From: Candidatus Nitrotoga sp. M5 | GTDB lineage: Bacteria; Pseudomonadota; Gammaproteobacteria; Burkholderiales; Gallionellaceae | Assembly (NCBI RefSeq): GCF_927904885.1 | Contig: NZ_CAKMNW010000056.1 | Coordinates: 1-64,000 of the forward strand | Length of the DNA: 64,000 bases | Direction of reading: 5' to 3' | The notes under the pieces: generated by a model | The model's database searches: none | The model's input: only the letters and a program-made list of their open reading frames with translations | Told to the model about the DNA's origin: nothing | Shown here: positions 1 to 9,997 of the stretch, one piece after another | How positions within the stretch are numbered: the first letter of the stretch is position 1 | How the letters are laid out: each line of letters begins with the position of its first letter | Position numbers and translations under genes: made by a program

Positions 1-226
1 GATAGGTGAATTTTATCAAAAGTGCTTCATGAGAATGGGTTTTTCGAGGTGCCCTCTAAAGTTATGGCGAGAATTGGCACTTCAATCTTTCGTGAATCGG
101 GAGTGTCACTTAATTTTTTTCCGAAGTGAATTTGTGACTATCGTCTCTAACCGGCAGATAAAATTTATGGATAAGAGCCTAATAGCAAGTCATGTTACCC
201 GAGCACTTCAGGTTCATTATTTTTGA
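1..226 (+). CDS. 3' end of an unidentified protein (truncated by window start)
   Basis: The frame is open from the first bases of the window to a TGA at 224-226, giving about 74 residues. There is an internal ATG at 29, but nothing shows it is the start, so I read this as the C-terminus of a gene beginning outside the window. The visible residues are basic and aromatic-rich, with no motif I recognise. The TGA overlaps the ATG of the next glycosyltransferase gene by one base (TGATG), which suggests translational coupling within one polysaccharide operon. Function unknown; membership of the surface-polysaccharide cluster is inferred from position only. Confidence 0.45.
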   Translation, partial: IGEFYQKCFMRMGFSRCPLKLWRELALQSFVNRECHLIFFRSEFVTIVSNRQIKFMDKSLIASHVTRALQVHYF

Positions 227-1020
227 TGTATGAAATTGCTGCAGAGCAATCGCCTGAAATTTCTATTTCTGTTGTCAGCCATGCACAAATTCAGCTGATT
301 GAAGATTTGCTGCATGATATCAATCAACATTGCCGAACTTTATCGATCGAATTAATTCTCACACTTAATCTGGATGAGAGGCTGCCGTTCGCGACTGATA
401 GTTTTTTATTTCCAATAAAGGTTATTCGCAATCTTATTCCTAAGGGATTCGCAACCAATCACAATCAAGCTTTTACTTACGCAACGGGACAGTTTTTTTG
501 TGTAATAAATCCAGATGTTCGGCTGAATGACAACCCATTCAAGGCTTTACGTGCGTGCCTACAGGATTCCGTAATTGGCGTTGCTGCACCGCTCATATTG
601 AATACTAGCGGTGAGATAGAAGACAGTGCCCGTCGTTTCCCGACGCCCTTCAAAATACTGTGCAAAGCATTCGGCAAATGTAAAGGCAGCGACTATCTTG
701 TAAAAGATAAGTCTATCTTTCCTGATTGGGTGGGTGGGATGTTTATGTTATTCCCGCGTGACGTATTCAAAAAAATAGGTGGATTTGATCAGCGATATTT
801 TCTGTATTATGAGGACGTAAATTTATGCGCCAGGTTGAGAGTAAAGGGCTATGCAGTGGCCGTATGCCCTGATGCCAAGGCGATTCATCATGCACGCAGG
901 AGTAGTCATTACAGTCTTAAATTTTTGAAGTGGCATCTTATGAGCATGATACGATTTTTTTGTTCATCCTTGTTTTTAAAAATATTATGGTTGCGTTGGA
1001 GAAAAAAATCCCATGGATAA
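226..1020 (+). CDS. Family 2 glycosyltransferase (rhamnosyltransferase-like)
   Basis: Probable cytoplasmic transferase adding a sugar from a nucleotide-sugar donor to a lipid-linked polysaccharide intermediate. The protein shows the GT-A layout of WbbL-type enzymes: an N-terminal nucleotide-binding strand (SISVVSH), the acidic metal-binding motif in VINPDVRL near residue 90, the conserved stretch PDWVGGMFMLFPRDVFKKIG, and the catalytic-side motif FDQRYFLYYEDVNLCAR near residue 190. About 264 residues, normal for this family. I chose ATG 226, which overlaps the upstream stop; a TTG at 223 would add one residue. The C-terminal 30 residues are hydrophobic and basic and may associate with the membrane. 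The sugar and acceptor cannot be told from sequence. Confidence 0.85.
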   Translation: MYEIAAEQSPEISISVVSHAQIQLIEDLLHDINQHCRTLSIELILTLNLDERLPFATDSFLFPIKVIRNLIPKGFATNHNQAFTYATGQFFCVINPDVRLNDNPFKALRACLQDSVIGVAAPLILNTSGEIEDSARRFPTPFKILCKAFGKCKGSDYLVKDKSIFPDWVGGMFMLFPRDVFKKIGGFDQRYFLYYEDVNLCARLRVKGYAVAVCPDAKAIHHARRSSHYSLKFLKWHLMSMIRFFCSSLFLKILWLRWRKKSHG

Positions 1021-1080
1021 ATGTGCAGTAGCGCAATGAAACCTTACAAAATTTTATATGCTTGATCGTTAGCTATCATC

Positions 1081-2040
1081 ATGAAATTTATGATTTCCGG
1101 GGCTACTGGCTTTGTTGGTAAAGCACTCTGTGCTGAATTGCGCCGGCGAGGGCAATCTGTAAGTGCAGCAGTGCGTTCAGAGACGTCATGGATTGAAAAT
1201 GCTAAGCTCATAGTCGTCGGCGCAATTGATAGTGAAACGAATTGGGTTGATGCGCTACAAGATGCGGACGTAGTGATTCATCTTGCCGCACGAGTGCATG
1301 TAATGCGCGAGCGCGCTGCCGATCCACTAGCAGAGTTTCTCAAGGTCAACCTGCACGGCACTTTAAATCTCGCTCGGCAGGCTGCTTGTTCTGGAGTGAG
1401 GCGGTTTGTCTACGTTAGTACAATAAAGGTGAATGGTGAACAGACCAGCGCAACTCAGTCATTTACAGAGTTGGATGAACCCAGCCCACAAGATTTTTAC
1501 AGTATCTCTAAATGGCAAGCTGAACAAGCGTTGTGGCGCATTGGCCAAGAAACCGGAATGGAAATTGTTGTTGTGCGTACTCCATTGGTTTATGGTCCAG
1601 GCGTGAAAGGAAATTTTGCACAAATGCTGGCGGTGGCGACCAAACACATTCCTTTGCCATTTGCTTCTGTGCATAACCGCCGCAGCCTGATTTATCTGGG
1701 TAACTTGGTGGATGCCTTGATAGCTTGTTCGACCCATCCGGTCGCCGCAGGCCACACTTATTTGGTATGTGACGGAGAGGAAATTTCCACTCCAGATTTA
1801 TTGCGCCAATTGGGCAACGCGATGGGATGTCCAGCTCACTTATTGCCGTTCCCGCCTAGCTGGTTACGTACGCTGGGAAAATTGTCTGGTAAATCTGATC
1901 AAGTCGAACGGTTACTTAGTTCGTTGCAAGTTGATAGTGGTAAAATCCGCCATGATTTAAATTGGGTCCCTCCTTATACTTTGCAACAGGGGCTGCAAGC
2001 GACTGCAGAGTCGCACCGACGTTTAGGTAAGAAGAGCTAG
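1081..2040 (+). CDS. NAD-dependent nucleotide-sugar epimerase/dehydratase (extended SDR)
   Basis: Extended short-chain dehydrogenase of about 319 residues. The Rossmann glycine motif GATGFVG lies at residues 7-13, a conserved HLAARVHVM segment follows near residue 76, and the catalytic YSISK tetrad region (Tyr and Lys) lies near residue 142. Members of this WbpV/GalE-like group epimerise or reduce UDP-hexoses for O-antigen or exopolysaccharide synthesis in the cytoplasm. It follows the glycosyltransferase by 60 bases and precedes the polyprenyl-phosphate sugar transferase, though a 190-bp inverted-repeat element separates it from the latter. Substrate (UDP-GlcNAc, UDP-GalNAc or UDP-glucose) is not decided by the sequence. 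Confidence 0.85.
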   Translation: MKFMISGATGFVGKALCAELRRRGQSVSAAVRSETSWIENAKLIVVGAIDSETNWVDALQDADVVIHLAARVHVMRERAADPLAEFLKVNLHGTLNLARQAACSGVRRFVYVSTIKVNGEQTSATQSFTELDEPSPQDFYSISKWQAEQALWRIGQETGMEIVVVRTPLVYGPGVKGNFAQMLAVATKHIPLPFASVHNRRSLIYLGNLVDALIACSTHPVAAGHTYLVCDGEEISTPDLLRQLGNAMGCPAHLLPFPPSWLRTLGKLSGKSDQVERLLSSLQVDSGKIRHDLNWVPPYTLQQGLQATAESHRRLGKKS

Positions 2041-2097
2041 TAAGAATGTACTTATGCTGTGACCAATTGTTGAATAAAGCATGCCAACTTAGCCTAA

Positions 2098-2291
2098 CAG
2101 CTTGTCGGACTTAAATAATCGTAGCGAGAATTGAGCTGAGTGAAGGGTGATTTTGCGAGCTTTTACCTTGCGGCGAAATGCCTGCTTACCCCACTTGACG
2201 ATTTTGCAGAGTAATAGTTGTTCTATTGCGCAGCAACAATAAATCGCTCAGTTCAATTTGCAGCCGATTACTTTAAGTCTTACAGGCTGCT
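2098..2291 (+). mobile_element. Miniature inverted-repeat element, copy A
   Basis: Non-coding element of about 194 bases. The left end reads CAGCTTGTCGGACTTAAAT and the right end CTTTAAGTCTTACAGGCTGC, imperfect inverted complements. The interior shares stretches with copies B and C: ATCGTAGCGAGAATTGAGCT after the left end, and CAGAGTAATAGTTGTTCTAT in the middle. It occupies most of the gap between the epimerase and the glycosyltransferase-4 gene. No protein is encoded, so a full-length element elsewhere would have to move it. No clear target duplication is visible. Confidence 0.7.
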
Positions 2292-2383
2292 AGGATTTGT
2301 TAAGCAATTTTCCATATGGTAACGCCCTCGCATGAATGTTGATTGCGCGGAAATTACCAATTTAGTTATAGAGTAAAGTCCCT

Positions 2384-3364
2384 ATGTCGCATTTCGCACC
2401 CATGATTGCAGCTCTAATCACGATGTTGGTGATTACCATTGTTGTATATAGTAAAACCGGTAAAAAAATTCAAGATATCCCCAATGAGCGCTCATTGCAC
2501 GAGGAACCGATTCCTCGCGTTGGCGGAGTGGGTTTAATGGCAGGCCTCCTGTCTGCTTGGGCATTGATGATATTGTCATTAGCTTGGTGGGTGGTATTGC
2601 CCATGATTTTACTGTTCATTGTTTCTTTATTAGATGACATGCGCGGCATGCCAGTACGACAGCGCTTGTTGGCACACATCGTTGCTGCTGTAATTCTGGT
2701 GCTCGGATCGGGTTTGCTAGCGCAGGGGATCGTACTGGCTTTACTCGTGGTGCTGTGCGTAGTTTGGATGACTAATCTATTCAATTTTATGGATGGATCG
2801 GATGGCTTGGCTGGAGGTATGACGTTTTTCGGTTTCACCATGTATGGCATAGCAGCGCTGATGCATGGTGCTGATACTCAGGCCATGTTAAATTTTTCAA
2901 TAGGTGCCGCTGGCTTGGGCTTACTTTATTACAATTTTTATCCAGCTCAAGTATTTATGGGTGACGCAGGATCCATTCCTCTTGGATTTTTATCCGCCGC
3001 TATGGGGTTGTGGGGCTGGCAACAAGAGCTATGGCCTGGATGGTTTCCGTTGCTGGTGTTTTCTCCTTTCATCTTAGATGCCAGTGTTACCTTGCTGAAG
3101 CGCATGATGCGTCGTGAAAAAATCTCTCAAGCACATCGCGAGCATTATTATCAACGTATGGTGCAGATTGGTTGGGGACATCGTAATGTCGCATTATTTG
3201 AATATGCTTTAATGTTTGCGGCGGGCGCGTCTGCCCTTTTTAGTTTACGTCAATCCACCGAATGGCCATGGCTACTGTTCCTGATATGGGGTGGAGTGTA
3301 CGCTGGACTAATGCTGGTTTTGGATAGTCGTTGGAATAAGTTTCAGCGAAGCCAGCGTGGCTAA
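2384..3364 (+). CDS. Polyprenyl-phosphate sugar-1-phosphate transferase (WecA/WbpL-type, GT4)
   Basis: Integral membrane enzyme that starts lipid-linked polysaccharide synthesis by moving a HexNAc-1-phosphate from its UDP donor onto undecaprenyl phosphate. About 326 residues with roughly ten hydrophobic segments. Family motifs in order: IPNERSLHEEPIPRVGG (residues 31-47), SLLDDMRGM with the DD pair (near 83), NLFNFMDGSDGLAGG (near 131), FMGDAGSIPLG (near 192), and the basic cytoplasmic-loop motif AHREHYYQR (near 246). It overlaps the next gene by 8 bases, so the pair is probably co-transcribed. The WbpL-like arrangement beside a WbpM-like dehydratase favours a deoxy-amino sugar as first residue (inference). 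Confidence 0.9.
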   Translation: MSHFAPMIAALITMLVITIVVYSKTGKKIQDIPNERSLHEEPIPRVGGVGLMAGLLSAWALMILSLAWWVVLPMILLFIVSLLDDMRGMPVRQRLLAHIVAAVILVLGSGLLAQGIVLALLVVLCVVWMTNLFNFMDGSDGLAGGMTFFGFTMYGIAALMHGADTQAMLNFSIGAAGLGLLYYNFYPAQVFMGDAGSIPLGFLSAAMGLWGWQQELWPGWFPLLVFSPFILDASVTLLKRMMRREKISQAHREHYYQRMVQIGWGHRNVALFEYALMFAAGASALFSLRQSTEWPWLLFLIWGGVYAGLMLVLDSRWNKFQRSQRG

Positions 3365-5216
3365 ACTAGATTCACGTACTCTGCTGGCCATGTCGCATGA
3401 CCTTGTGGCAGCTGCATTTGCGTGGGGTTTTGCTTATCTGTTGCGCTTTAATTTCGAACCACCACCGCATTTCATGGATGAAATGCTTCGTACCCTGATC
3501 TGGGTAGTGCCATTGCAAAGTATTATTTTCTGGCGCTTTGGTTTGTATCGTGGCCTATGGCGCTATGCCAGCGTAACTGACTTGCGCCGAATTTTTTTTG
3601 CAGTTTTGGCTGCTGCCGCATTGATCCCTTTGGTGGTGTGGTTGTTTCGCATCAATGCCGTAATACCGCGCTCGGTTTTGGTGATTAACCCTGCGTTATT
3701 GCTGCTTGTAATGGGCGGGAGCCGTTTAGTTTATCGTCTTTGGAAAGAGCATGGTTTATACAGCAGTCTTACATTAAATGTAGAGCCGGTGCTTGTTTTA
3801 GGAGCGGGCGATGCAGCCTTAGGTTTGTCCAAAGAGCTGGCACGCAGACGCGATTGGCGGCTGGTGGGTTTTTTGGACGACGATGTAGATAAACATGGGC
3901 ACACCATCAATGGCATCAAGGTGCTGGGCCCGCTGGATGGCCTGCCGCAGTGGACGGAACGCTTAAGTGTGAAGCAAGCCATTATTGCCATGCCATCAGC
4001 CTCGCACCAAGTGCGCAAGCGTGCGATTGAGATTTGCAATCAGGCCGAAGTAAAGGTGCTGACAGTACCCTCATTCGACGACCTGTTAAGTGGACGTATT
4101 GCCATTTCGCAATTGCGCGCCGTGGAACTGGAGGATTTGCTGGGGCGCGATCCAGTTCAATTGGATACGGCTGGACTGCATGAGTTACTTACCGGGAAAG
4201 TCGTGCTGGTAACTGGCGCTGGAGGGTCCATAGGTTCGGAATTATGTCGCCAGATCATACAATTCAAACCGCGTACTTTAGTGATGTTCGAGTTGAGCGA
4301 ATTCGCACTGTATAACATGGAACAGGAGCTGGCCGCGACATTAGATGACCTGGAAATTGTCTGCCTGATTGGGGATGTACGTGATACTGCTCGTCTTGAT
4401 CAAGTCTTTTCTGAGTATAAGCCCGCGATAGTTTTTCACGCAGCCGCATACAAGCATGTTCCCCTCATGGAGCAACATAACACTTGGCAGGCGATACGCA
4501 ATAACGTGTTAGGCACATGGTCGGTCGCCACAGCTGCACAGCGTCATGATGTAGCGAAATTTGTATTGATCTCTACCGATAAAGCAGTCAACCCAACCAA
4601 TGTGATGGGGGCGAGTAAGCGTCTGGCAGAAATGGTATGTCAGGGATTGCAGCAAACTGGCGGAACGCGCTTTATAATGGTGCGCTTTGGCAACGTTTTA
4701 GGCAGCACTGGTAGCGTCATTCCAAAGTTCCGCGAACAAATTGCGAAGGGTGGACCAATTACTGTCACACATCCAGACGTTACACGCTATTTCATGTCGA
4801 TTCCAGAAGCTGCGCAATTAGTATTGCAGGCCAGTTTAATGGGTAAAGGCGGAGAAATATTTGTATTGGACATGGGCGATCCAGTAAAAATTATTGATCT
4901 GGCGAATGATCTTGTTCGTCTTTCCGGCCTAAGCAAGGATGATATCCGGATTGAATTTGTTGGCTTGCGTTTGGGTGAAAAGCTATATGAGGAATTGCTG
5001 GCTGACAACGAGCACACTTTACCCACACCTCATATAAAACTTCGAATCGCACAGGCACGCGAAGTGAACGCCGCATGGCTGGGAAATTTATTAATTTGGT
5101 TCAATACGGACGCTACGCAGGACGACGTAGAAGTTAAGCATGCCTTGACACAATGGGTGCCAGAATACTGTCCAGATTTTAATGGCGTTAAAAATACTCC
5201 GAGTTTATATTCATAA
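3357..5216 (+). CDS. WbpM/CapD-type membrane nucleotide-sugar 4,6-dehydratase
   Basis: About 619 residues, the full length of the WbpM/PglF family. The N-terminal quarter holds four membrane segments, then a first Rossmann-like domain ([18 protein letters not shown] near 150). The catalytic SDR domain starts near residue 283 with [14 protein letters not shown]. The active-site stretch [16 protein letters not shown] has Met in place of the usual SDR Tyr, as in UDP-GlcNAc 4,6-dehydratases. These convert UDP-GlcNAc to a 4-keto-6-deoxy sugar, the entry to FucNAc, QuiNAc or bacillosamine. The start is GTG 3357, overlapping the preceding gene by 8 bases. Neighbours fit a polysaccharide-initiation module. 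Confidence 0.9.
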   Translation: MAKLDSRTLLAMSHDLVAAAFAWGFAYLLRFNFEPPPHFMDEMLRTLIWVVPLQSIIFWRFGLYRGLWRYASVTDLRRIFFAVLAAAALIPLVVWLFRINAVIPRSVLVINPALLLLVMGGSRLVYRLWKEHGLYSSLTLNVEPVLVLGAGDAALGLSKELARRRDWRLVGFLDDDVDKHGHTINGIKVLGPLDGLPQWTERLSVKQAIIAMPSASHQVRKRAIEICNQAEVKVLTVPSFDDLLSGRIAISQLRAVELEDLLGRDPVQLDTAGLHELLTGKVVLVTGAGGSIGSELCRQIIQFKPRTLVMFELSEFALYNMEQELAATLDDLEIVCLIGDVRDTARLDQVFSEYKPAIVFHAAAYKHVPLMEQHNTWQAIRNNVLGTWSVATAAQRHDVAKFVLISTDKAVNPTNVMGASKRLAEMVCQGLQQTGGTRFIMVRFGNVLGSTGSVIPKFREQIAKGGPITVTHPDVTRYFMSIPEAAQLVLQASLMGKGGEIFVLDMGDPVKIIDLANDLVRLSGLSKDDIRIEFVGLRLGEKLYEELLADNEHTLPTPHIKLRIAQAREVNAAWLGNLLIWFNTDATQDDVEVKHALTQWVPEYCPDFNGVKNTPSLYS

Positions 5217-5251
5217 GGCACAGAAAATTACAAAATGACTGTTCGCGAATC

Positions 5252-6073
5252 ATGGCAACCTACGCTGTAGGTGATATACAGGGATGTTACACCGAGCTTG
5301 TGCGGTTGCTGGAGAAGTTATGCTTCGACCCAGCAATAGATAGGTTATGGCTGGTAGGTGATTTGGTTAACCGCGGACCGGATTCGGTGAACGTACTGCG
5401 ATTAATAAAATCGTTAGGTGATGCCGCTATCACTGTGCTGGGCAATCATGATCTACACTTGCTTGCAGTGGCTGAGGGCGCTGCTAAATTACATCGCTGT
5501 GACACGTTGCACGATATTCTTGGCGCGCCCGACCGAGACGAACTGCTGACTTGGCTACGTGCGCAGCGTCTGCTATATGTGGAGGGTGATTTCGTCCTGG
5601 TACATGCTGGGTTGCTGCCGAACTGGACAGTGGCTCAAGCACAACAATTGGCGCATGAAGTAGAAGCCACATTAGTGGGCACACAGTACCACGATTTTCT
5701 CGTACACATGTATGGCAACCATCCTGACCATTGGGAAGATAGCCTTAGCGGTTACGAGCGTCTGCGCGTTATCACTAATGCCTGCACGCGCATGCGCGTT
5801 TGTACACAGGGAGGTGAGATGGAGTTCAAATTTAAGGGTGAATTACACAATATACCCGAGGGATACATGCCGTGGTTTGATGTGCCGGGGCGTGCCAGCG
5901 CCAAGGCCACAGTGGTGTGCGGACATTGGTCGGCGCTGGGGTTGAAAGCTACCCCTCGAATCATTGCGCTTGACACCGGTTGTTTGTGGGGCGGCACGCT
6001 CACCGCCATTCGCCTAGAAGACCGTGCACTGTTCCAGACACCATGTATTCCCAATCCGACAGCATCGCCTTGA
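5252..6073 (+). CDS. apaH: Symmetrical bis(5'-nucleosyl)-tetraphosphatase
   Basis: Cytoplasmic metallophosphoesterase that splits Ap4A into two ADP, limiting alarmone-type dinucleotides and RNA 5' Np4 caps. The phosphoesterase signature is complete: GDIQGC at residues 7-12, [10 protein letters not shown] near 36, and GNHDLHLL near 66. Later His residues sit in VHAGLLPNW (near 116) and CGHWSALG (near 223). At 273 residues it matches the usual ApaH length. It lies 35 bases after the dehydratase gene on the same strand and may be read from that operon, although its role is unrelated. Nothing odd is seen. Confidence 0.93.
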   Translation: MATYAVGDIQGCYTELVRLLEKLCFDPAIDRLWLVGDLVNRGPDSVNVLRLIKSLGDAAITVLGNHDLHLLAVAEGAAKLHRCDTLHDILGAPDRDELLTWLRAQRLLYVEGDFVLVHAGLLPNWTVAQAQQLAHEVEATLVGTQYHDFLVHMYGNHPDHWEDSLSGYERLRVITNACTRMRVCTQGGEMEFKFKGELHNIPEGYMPWFDVPGRASAKATVVCGHWSALGLKATPRIIALDTGCLWGGTLTAIRLEDRALFQTPCIPNPTASP

Positions 6074-6701
6074 CAGTAATTGGAACGTTTATAACTTTAA
6101 AGTGTGATCCTAAAAAAAGCTTAAAGGTTAGCTTTAAAATTGACTTGCCATTTATAGCAGCCTAATTCCCGAGTTTAACTTCAACCACGGCTCGTCGATT
6201 ATCTGAAGAGTTGAAAGCGATAATCTCAATGCATTTTTTTGAAAAAAATAGGTATTGGTTAAATTAATTTTCATTTAAATCAAATTGATAACATAACATT
6301 TATGGCGTCTGTTATGATAGCTACAATTAAAATAACAGTCAGGGGGAGCGGGGTTTAACTCCGCCCTATGAATACCAGTAGTGATCGTTTACTTGCATAT
6401 ATATCTTCCACTAAAATTAGTAATGGCATACTAAGTTGGGGATATTTCTTATCAGAGAGCGTATTTTGTTATCTGCTCTCACGTCTATTCTCCGTACGAG
6501 TTTTCGTCGGCTTTTGGCTGTTCGGAAATGAACGTAGCGGGGATTTTTTTTTGCAGTCCTTGTTAATTTACAAGACGGTAGCAAGCTCAATGACTCAGGC
6601 ATTGCATTTCCGTCCACCTCTCATTTGGCAATACCTCAGCCAAGGCGGCCGCTCCGGTTTTTGTAAGTCATCTCCTCACCACTATTTTTTCGCATAAGCT
6701 C
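6074..6701 (+). other. Long AT-rich leader/intergenic region before the CNNM gene
   Basis: No convincing gene in about 630 bases. An extended -10 promoter (TGTTATGAT, 6310-6318) sits just before a G-rich run, GTCAGGGGGAGCGGGG (near 6338-6353). If it is used, the downstream membrane-protein gene would have a leader of nearly 380 bases. Leaders of this length before ion-transport genes often hold metal-sensing RNAs, but I could not match the M-box or yybP-ykoY consensus. A 109-codon open frame at 6368-6697 has low-complexity, unlikely protein content. Confidence 0.4.
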
Positions 6702-8021
6702 ATGGATATACTGCTCCTCATAACCCTGATTTTGCTAAACGGGATCTTCGCCATGTCGGAGCTCGCCCTTGTAACCTCTCGTCAGTCACGCCTGGCGCGC
6801 CTAGCGGCAGACGGCGACGCCTCCGCAGAGGTGGCGATACGCTTGGGTGAAGATCCAACTCGTTTCCTTTCCACCATCCAGATCGGAATCACCTCAATTG
6901 GTATCCTGAATGGTATCGTCGGCGAGGCCGTATTTGCCTCCCCGTTTGCAGCATGGCTGCAAACGCTTGGCGTTAATCAAGACTCAAGCGAGCTGGGCGC
7001 AACTGCCTTGGTAGTTTTGGTGATTACCTATTTATCTATTGTTGTTGGCGAACTAGTACCCAAACGCATTGCACAATTTAACCCGGAAGGGATCGCGCGC
7101 CTAGTGGCCAGACCTATACACATCTTGGCAATACTGACGCATCCGTTCGTACGATTGCTATCGACATCCACTGATGCTCTTCTGAAAATGATGGGAAAGA
7201 GCCAGAAAGTGGAGCCCAGTGTAACGGAAGAGGAAATTCACGCAATGCTGGTGGAAGGTTCCGAAGCTGGGATTATTGAGCAGCACGAACATGATATGGT
7301 TCGAAACGTTTTCCGCCTGGATGAACGACAAGTTGGTTCCCTCATGATACCTCGCGCAGACATAGAGTATTTGGATGCCAACCTGCCCTTGGAAGACAAT
7401 CTCTTACGCATAGCACAATCCGATCATTCGCGCTTTCCGGTTTGCCGGGGGAGTTTGAGCGATCTGCTGGGAGTGACCTCTTTTAAACAACTGTTCAATG
7501 AGACCATTAGTGGCAGAACTCCAGATCTGACCGCGCAGCTGAATCCATGTGTTTTTGTGACTGAATCGTTAACTGGATTGGAACTCTTGGCTCAATTCCG
7601 AGAGTCAGGCACTCACATGGTTTTCGTCATAGACGAGTATGGCGAGGTTCAGGGTTTGGTCACTCTTCAGGATGTATTAGAAGCGGTTACCGGTGAGTTC
7701 AATTCGACCGATATTGAAGACCGCTGGGCGATAAAGCGTGAAGATGGTTCGTGGTTACTGGACGGAATGATTCCAGTGCCGGAACTGAAGGATCAATTAG
7801 AGCTGAAGTCTGTCCCTGAAGAAGACAAGGGGCGATATCATACACTTAGCGGCATGATGATGTGGCTGCTTGGGCGGCCACCTTCGGTGGCTGACGTCGT
7901 GGTGTGGGAACAATGGCAGCTTGAGGTTCTTGAGCTAGACGGTAAACGAATTGACAGGGTACTCGCAAGCAGTTTATTAAAGCCAGCTCAGGTTTCAGAG
8001 GATAGCGAAGTGCCTTCCTAG
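6702..8021 (+). CDS. CNNM/CorC-type membrane protein (DUF21-CBS-CorC_HlyC)
   Basis: Inner-membrane protein of the 'hemolysin-like' CNNM family, implicated in divalent-cation (Mg2+/Co2+) efflux or homeostasis. The domain order is canonical for about 439 residues. A DUF21 membrane domain comes first (residues about 1-180, with SELALVTSRQSRLARL early and VVGELVPKRIAQ near 118). A CBS pair follows (about 200-330, with MIPRADIEYLD and the conserved DEYGEVQGLVTLQDVLEAV), and then a CorC/HlyC C-terminal domain (about 345-425, DRVL near the end). It is an isolated gene with its own upstream region. The transported ion is not shown by sequence; older 'hemolysin' names are misleading. Confidence 0.88.
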   Translation: MDILLLITLILLNGIFAMSELALVTSRQSRLARLAADGDASAEVAIRLGEDPTRFLSTIQIGITSIGILNGIVGEAVFASPFAAWLQTLGVNQDSSELGATALVVLVITYLSIVVGELVPKRIAQFNPEGIARLVARPIHILAILTHPFVRLLSTSTDALLKMMGKSQKVEPSVTEEEIHAMLVEGSEAGIIEQHEHDMVRNVFRLDERQVGSLMIPRADIEYLDANLPLEDNLLRIAQSDHSRFPVCRGSLSDLLGVTSFKQLFNETISGRTPDLTAQLNPCVFVTESLTGLELLAQFRESGTHMVFVIDEYGEVQGLVTLQDVLEAVTGEFNSTDIEDRWAIKREDGSWLLDGMIPVPELKDQLELKSVPEEDKGRYHTLSGMMMWLLGRPPSVADVVVWEQWQLEVLELDGKRIDRVLASSLLKPAQVSEDSEVPS

Positions 8022-8133
8022 GCAGAGCAATTGTATTAAAGAGCTTGATTAATAATCAGGCACTAAAGCCTTGACGCCTGCCAGTTAATAAATTTTATTT
8101 AAATAACATATAATCATGTAGTTAGGTATAATT

Positions 8134-8706
8134 ATGTTGCTGATGATAGATAATTATGACTCCTTTACCTACAACTTGGTGCAATATTTCGCCGAGTTAG
8201 GTGCAGATGTGGTTGTGCATCGTAATGACGAGATTACACTGGAGCAGATTGAGACACTACAACCGAAATATATCGTAATTTCACCGGGGCCATGCACGCC
8301 CAACGAAGCTGGAATTTCTGTCGCCGCCATTCAACGTTTCGCCGGACGCATCCCACTTCTTGGGGTGTGCCTCGGCCATCAGAGTATTGGCCAATCATTC
8401 GGTGGCAAGATTGGCCATGCAAAACAACTAATGCACGGCAAAACCTCGGCCATTTTCCACAACAATAGTAGCGTTTTCTACGGCCTGCCCAACCCTTTCA
8501 CTGCTACACGTTACCATTCGCTCGTGATTGAGGGTGCTACACTGCCCGATTGTCTGGAAATTACCGCATGGACTGAAGATGGCGAAATCATGGGAGTGCG
8601 TCACAAAACGATGGCAATAGAGGGGGTGCAATTTCATCCGGAATCTATCCTCACTGAACATGGCCACGAGCTACTTGCTAATTTTTTGCGCGGTGAACGT
8701 AAATGA
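8134..8706 (+). CDS. trpG: Anthranilate synthase glutamine amidotransferase component
   Basis: Class I glutamine amidotransferase that supplies ammonia to anthranilate (or aminodeoxychorismate) synthase. The 190 residues contain the TrpG/PabA opening [16 protein letters not shown], the nucleophile Cys in [11 protein letters not shown] (near 79), and the His-Glu pair in [13 protein letters not shown] (near 170). The stop overlaps the trpD start by 4 bases (ATGA), so the two are co-translated. In many betaproteobacteria trpE lies immediately upstream; here the preceding gene is an unrelated CNNM protein, so the partner synthase subunit must be elsewhere. It could equally serve PabB. Confidence 0.92.
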   Translation: MLLMIDNYDSFTYNLVQYFAELGADVVVHRNDEITLEQIETLQPKYIVISPGPCTPNEAGISVAAIQRFAGRIPLLGVCLGHQSIGQSFGGKIGHAKQLMHGKTSAIFHNNSSVFYGLPNPFTATRYHSLVIEGATLPDCLEITAWTEDGEIMGVRHKTMAIEGVQFHPESILTEHGHELLANFLRGERK

Positions 8707-9710
8707 ACTATGCCAGCCTACTTAATCGTCTGCTTATCCGTGAAGATTTGCCACATGATGACATGATCGAGTTGATGCAGCACATTATGGGTGGGGAGCT
8801 TACTCCTGCTCAAATTTCTGCGGTTTTGATTGCGTTACATATGAAGGGAGAAACCGTCTGTGAGATTGCGGCGGCAGCACAGGTAATGCGCGATCTGTCG
8901 AGTAAAGTGGTGGTGCAGGATGGGAGGTATTTAATTGATACTTGCGGCACTGGCGGTGATGGTGCGCAGACCTTTAACATTTCCACAGCTAGTGCACTGG
9001 TCGCGGCGGCGGCGGGAGCGCGCGTAGCCAAGCATGGTGGTCGTTCTGTTTCCAGCACTTGTGGCAGCGCTGATATTCTGGAAAAGCTTGGTGTCAATGT
9101 CAATCTTACACCGCAACAAGTGGCGCACTATGTGCAGGAAATTGGTGTGGGTTTCATGTTTGCGCCCAACCACCACAGCGCGATGAAATACGCTGCACCT
9201 GTACGGCGCGAACTCGGCGTGCGAACGCTGTTCAACTTGCTCGGTCCACTTACTAACCCAGCAGGTGCACAAAACCAAGTAATGGGCGTATTTCAGAGGG
9301 GTCTGACAGTGAAATTGGCGCGCGTATTGCAGCAGCTCGGTAGTCGGCACGTTTTGGTGGTGCATGGTGCAGACGGCATGGATGAAATCTCTATCAGCGG
9401 ATCAACTTATATTGCGGAACTGAAAAACGGTGAGGTGTTCGAATATCTGGTGCAACCGCAAGATTTCGATCTACAGGCAGGATCACCGGAGAGTATACGC
9501 GTTGCCAATGTTGATGAGGCGCGCACGATGTTGTTGTCGGTGTTAGATAACCAGCCAGGTGCCGCACGTGATATTGTGCAGCTTAACGCTGGTGCGGCCA
9601 TCTATGTGGCGGGGTTGACTGCAACGCTTTCGGAAGGGGTAAAAAAAGCTAAGGAAGTTATCGCCAGCGGCGCGGCGAAAAATAAGCTGGAAGCGCTTGT
9701 CCATTTTTGA
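8703..9710 (+). CDS. trpD: Anthranilate phosphoribosyltransferase
   Basis: Second step of tryptophan synthesis: joins anthranilate and PRPP to give phosphoribosyl-anthranilate. The 335 residues match the family. The PRPP-binding [16 protein letters not shown] motif lies near residue 79, [18 protein letters not shown] follows near 106, and the anthranilate-site stretch [19 protein letters not shown] lies near 157. It overlaps trpG by 4 bases. trpC, usually next in betaproteobacteria, is absent; the following gene is a flavin oxidoreductase after a 287-base gap, so this is a two-gene trpGD unit. Confidence 0.95.
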   Translation: MNYASLLNRLLIREDLPHDDMIELMQHIMGGELTPAQISAVLIALHMKGETVCEIAAAAQVMRDLSSKVVVQDGRYLIDTCGTGGDGAQTFNISTASALVAAAAGARVAKHGGRSVSSTCGSADILEKLGVNVNLTPQQVAHYVQEIGVGFMFAPNHHSAMKYAAPVRRELGVRTLFNLLGPLTNPAGAQNQVMGVFQRGLTVKLARVLQQLGSRHVLVVHGADGMDEISISGSTYIAELKNGEVFEYLVQPQDFDLQAGSPESIRVANVDEARTMLLSVLDNQPGAARDIVQLNAGAAIYVAGLTATLSEGVKKAKEVIASGAAKNKLEALVHF

Positions 9711-9997
9711 GGCTGTTAAAATCAGACATTTTCGTGCGCGTGTAAATGATTTTTGCCAAACACTTCTGCTTCCATTTTGATTAATTCCATAGCTTCCACG
9801 TTAATCAATGCAAATTAACTTTGCGTTGTCTGTGGTAAATCTGTAGCAGTTGAATAGTTATATCCCTACAGTATCAATCATCTGTTTTCGGGGTGTTCGT
9901 TAATTATGAATATCCAGATTTCTTTTAGCAAATATTTGCGTATGATGCGTGAGACTGCCTATTATTACCAAGCTAGTGTAGCGTCTTGAATTAAAGG

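Noticed and set aside
6368-6697. 109-codon open frame upstream of the CNNM gene
   Set aside because: No ribosome site, signal or family resemblance; it lies in the probable leader and reads as chance coding.
9721-9997. Possible element copy near 9709 (GGCTGTTAAAATCAGACA)
   Set aside because: Resembles the element end only weakly and has no partner end or shared interior.
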